A stretch of 64,000 nucleotides of DNA from Stictocephala bisonia (taxonomy: Eukaryota > Arthropoda > Insecta > Hemiptera > Membracidae). A model generated the notes under the pieces. It ran no database searches. It worked only from the letters and a program-made list of their open reading frames with translations, and was not told the DNA's origin. Made by a program: the position numbers and the translations under genes. The stretch is from NCBI GenBank assembly GCA_035578905.1, contig JAQJVL010000029.1, positions 4,543,748 to 4,607,747 on the forward strand, read 5' to 3'. Within the stretch, counting starts at the first letter, position 1, and each line of letters opens with the position of its first letter. Below are positions 63,111 through 64,000 of the stretch, piece after piece.

Positions 63111-63409
63111 AATACAGTACATCAAACTATTAGTTTTTGTTCGCATTCTATACACATGGGCAAACCAAAAATATGTGTTAGATGTACGATAGAAACTAAC
63201 TCAGTCTACAAAAGCATGTGGTGTAAAATGTGACTAGGTACTACCGGTATGCCAAGAAGGATGTAGGGTGAGTAGTAAGTCTACTCTGTACTGTATGTGA
63301 TTTCAGGGTGGGGAGTGACGGTATATGAGATTGTATGCTTCTTATAGTTAATATATATAATCTATTGTATTGTCAATAAATTATCTCTTGAGACCACTGG
63401 GAATACAAT

Positions 63410-63695
63410 GTATTTTTCTGAATACAAAGTAATTTTCCAATAGCCAGTCTGTTACTTAGTTGGAAGCAGGCTACTTCGGTTTTTGATGGGTTAGGATTTA
63501 GCTTCTAGGTTCTAAAATATTCTTCTAGGGCTGCAAGGTCACTTTTTTCAGTAACTGTGAAGTCCTTGTGATGGTAAGCTAAAGCAATATCATCTGCATA
63601 TATAGATTTTCTAGACTTTGTGATTGGGATGTCAACCTTACACACGTTGAACAAAATTGGAGCAATGTCCGACGAGAACATCAACATGATAAGGC
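63410..63695 (-). pseudogene. Non-LTR retrotransposon reverse-transcriptase relic
   Basis: The minus-strand translation contains SDIAPILFNVCKVDIP, then SRKSIYADDIALAYHHKDF, with the YADD catalytic motif of LINE reverse transcriptases, then DLAALEEYFRT. After an in-frame TAG (63505-63507) the same frame continues KLNPNPSKTEVACFQLSNR, the typical LNPxKTE block that follows the YADD region. The stop codon and the absence of the rest of the domain show it is a dead fragment. The jockey/CR1-like group is likely, but the fragment is too short to place. Confidence 0.85.
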
Positions 63696-64000
63696 TCCTA
63701 GATCGGAAAATAAAGAGAAATTATATCAGATATGACCTCATAAAGACGTAAATAGGGGCCGACTGCAAATCAAGTTATTGTAAAATTGTATAGACTAGGT
63801 TGATTATATTTAAGGGCTATATCTTAGACAGAAGATTTATAAGTCTGCTTATATCCTAGTCTAATATAGGCCTACACGAAAGTCACGAGGCGTCAAGTGA
63901 TATTTAGAACCCCCCTACCAGGTTTCTTGAATGTTGAAAGAGATATTTAGAAAATAGTCACAACTTAGTCCCATTTTCCGTAATTATGACCAGGAACCGT
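63696..64000 (+). other. Right edge of the window
   Basis: No gene or repeat was recognised. More of the retrotransposon might lie here in a degraded form, but I cannot support it. Confidence 0.4.

Noticed and set aside
62848..63192. 114-codon plus-strand frame
   Set aside because: It overlaps a minus-strand family 2 retroposon fragment and has no recognised domain.

Overview
This 64-kb window is AT-rich eukaryotic DNA from an insect. It holds essentially one protein-coding gene, on the + strand: the ecdysone-induced transcription factor E93 (Eip93F; honeybee Mblk-1; related to vertebrate LCOR/LCORL). The identification rests on two pipsqueak-type helix-turn-helix (psq HTH) domains, a PLDLS CtBP-binding motif, an LxxLL nuclear-receptor box and an N-terminal DW...KCxxC motif. 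Four coding exons can be placed with consistent splice phases: 2089-2140 (start codon), 29848-30023, 44137-44522 and 47072-49361 (stop). Together they give a protein of about 967 residues. The introns are about 27.7, 14.1 and 2.5 kb. The insect order cannot be fixed from sequence alone; the large intron sizes, the CCTAA-like tracts and the SINE content are compatible with a hemipteran-like genome.

Layout: 1-1455 is a 67-bp satellite. 1456-2088 is the 5' flank or 5' UTR, with an antisense tRNA-derived SINE. 2141-29847 is intron 1. It carries tandem arrays with unit lengths of 29, 77, 24, 62, 52 and 41 bp, a (GA)n tract, SINE and retroposon copies, and paired FTZ-F1-type sites. 30024-44136 is intron 2. 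It carries an inverted-repeat element, a truncated Penelope-like retroelement with a hammerhead-like motif, a GC-rich island with three YY1/Pho-type motifs, a 68-A tract and a 166-bp satellite, followed by a possible alternative promoter just before exon 3. 44523-47071 is intron 3. 49362 to about 56400 is AT-rich 3' UTR and flank with a Tc1/mariner-like MITE. 56435-60720 is a large array of related 25-bp and 55-bp units. 60720-64000 is intergenic, with a dispersed repeat carrying a nested retroposon insertion, a C-rich minisatellite and a LINE reverse-transcriptase relic on the minus strand.

Functionally, E93 directs the ecdysone-driven change to adult fate. Candidate regulatory signals (FTZ-F1-type sites, Pho/YY1-type sites, a possible internal TATA promoter) lie in its introns, but none is proven here. 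Most remaining open reading frames are by-products of tandem repeats or shadows of exon 4.
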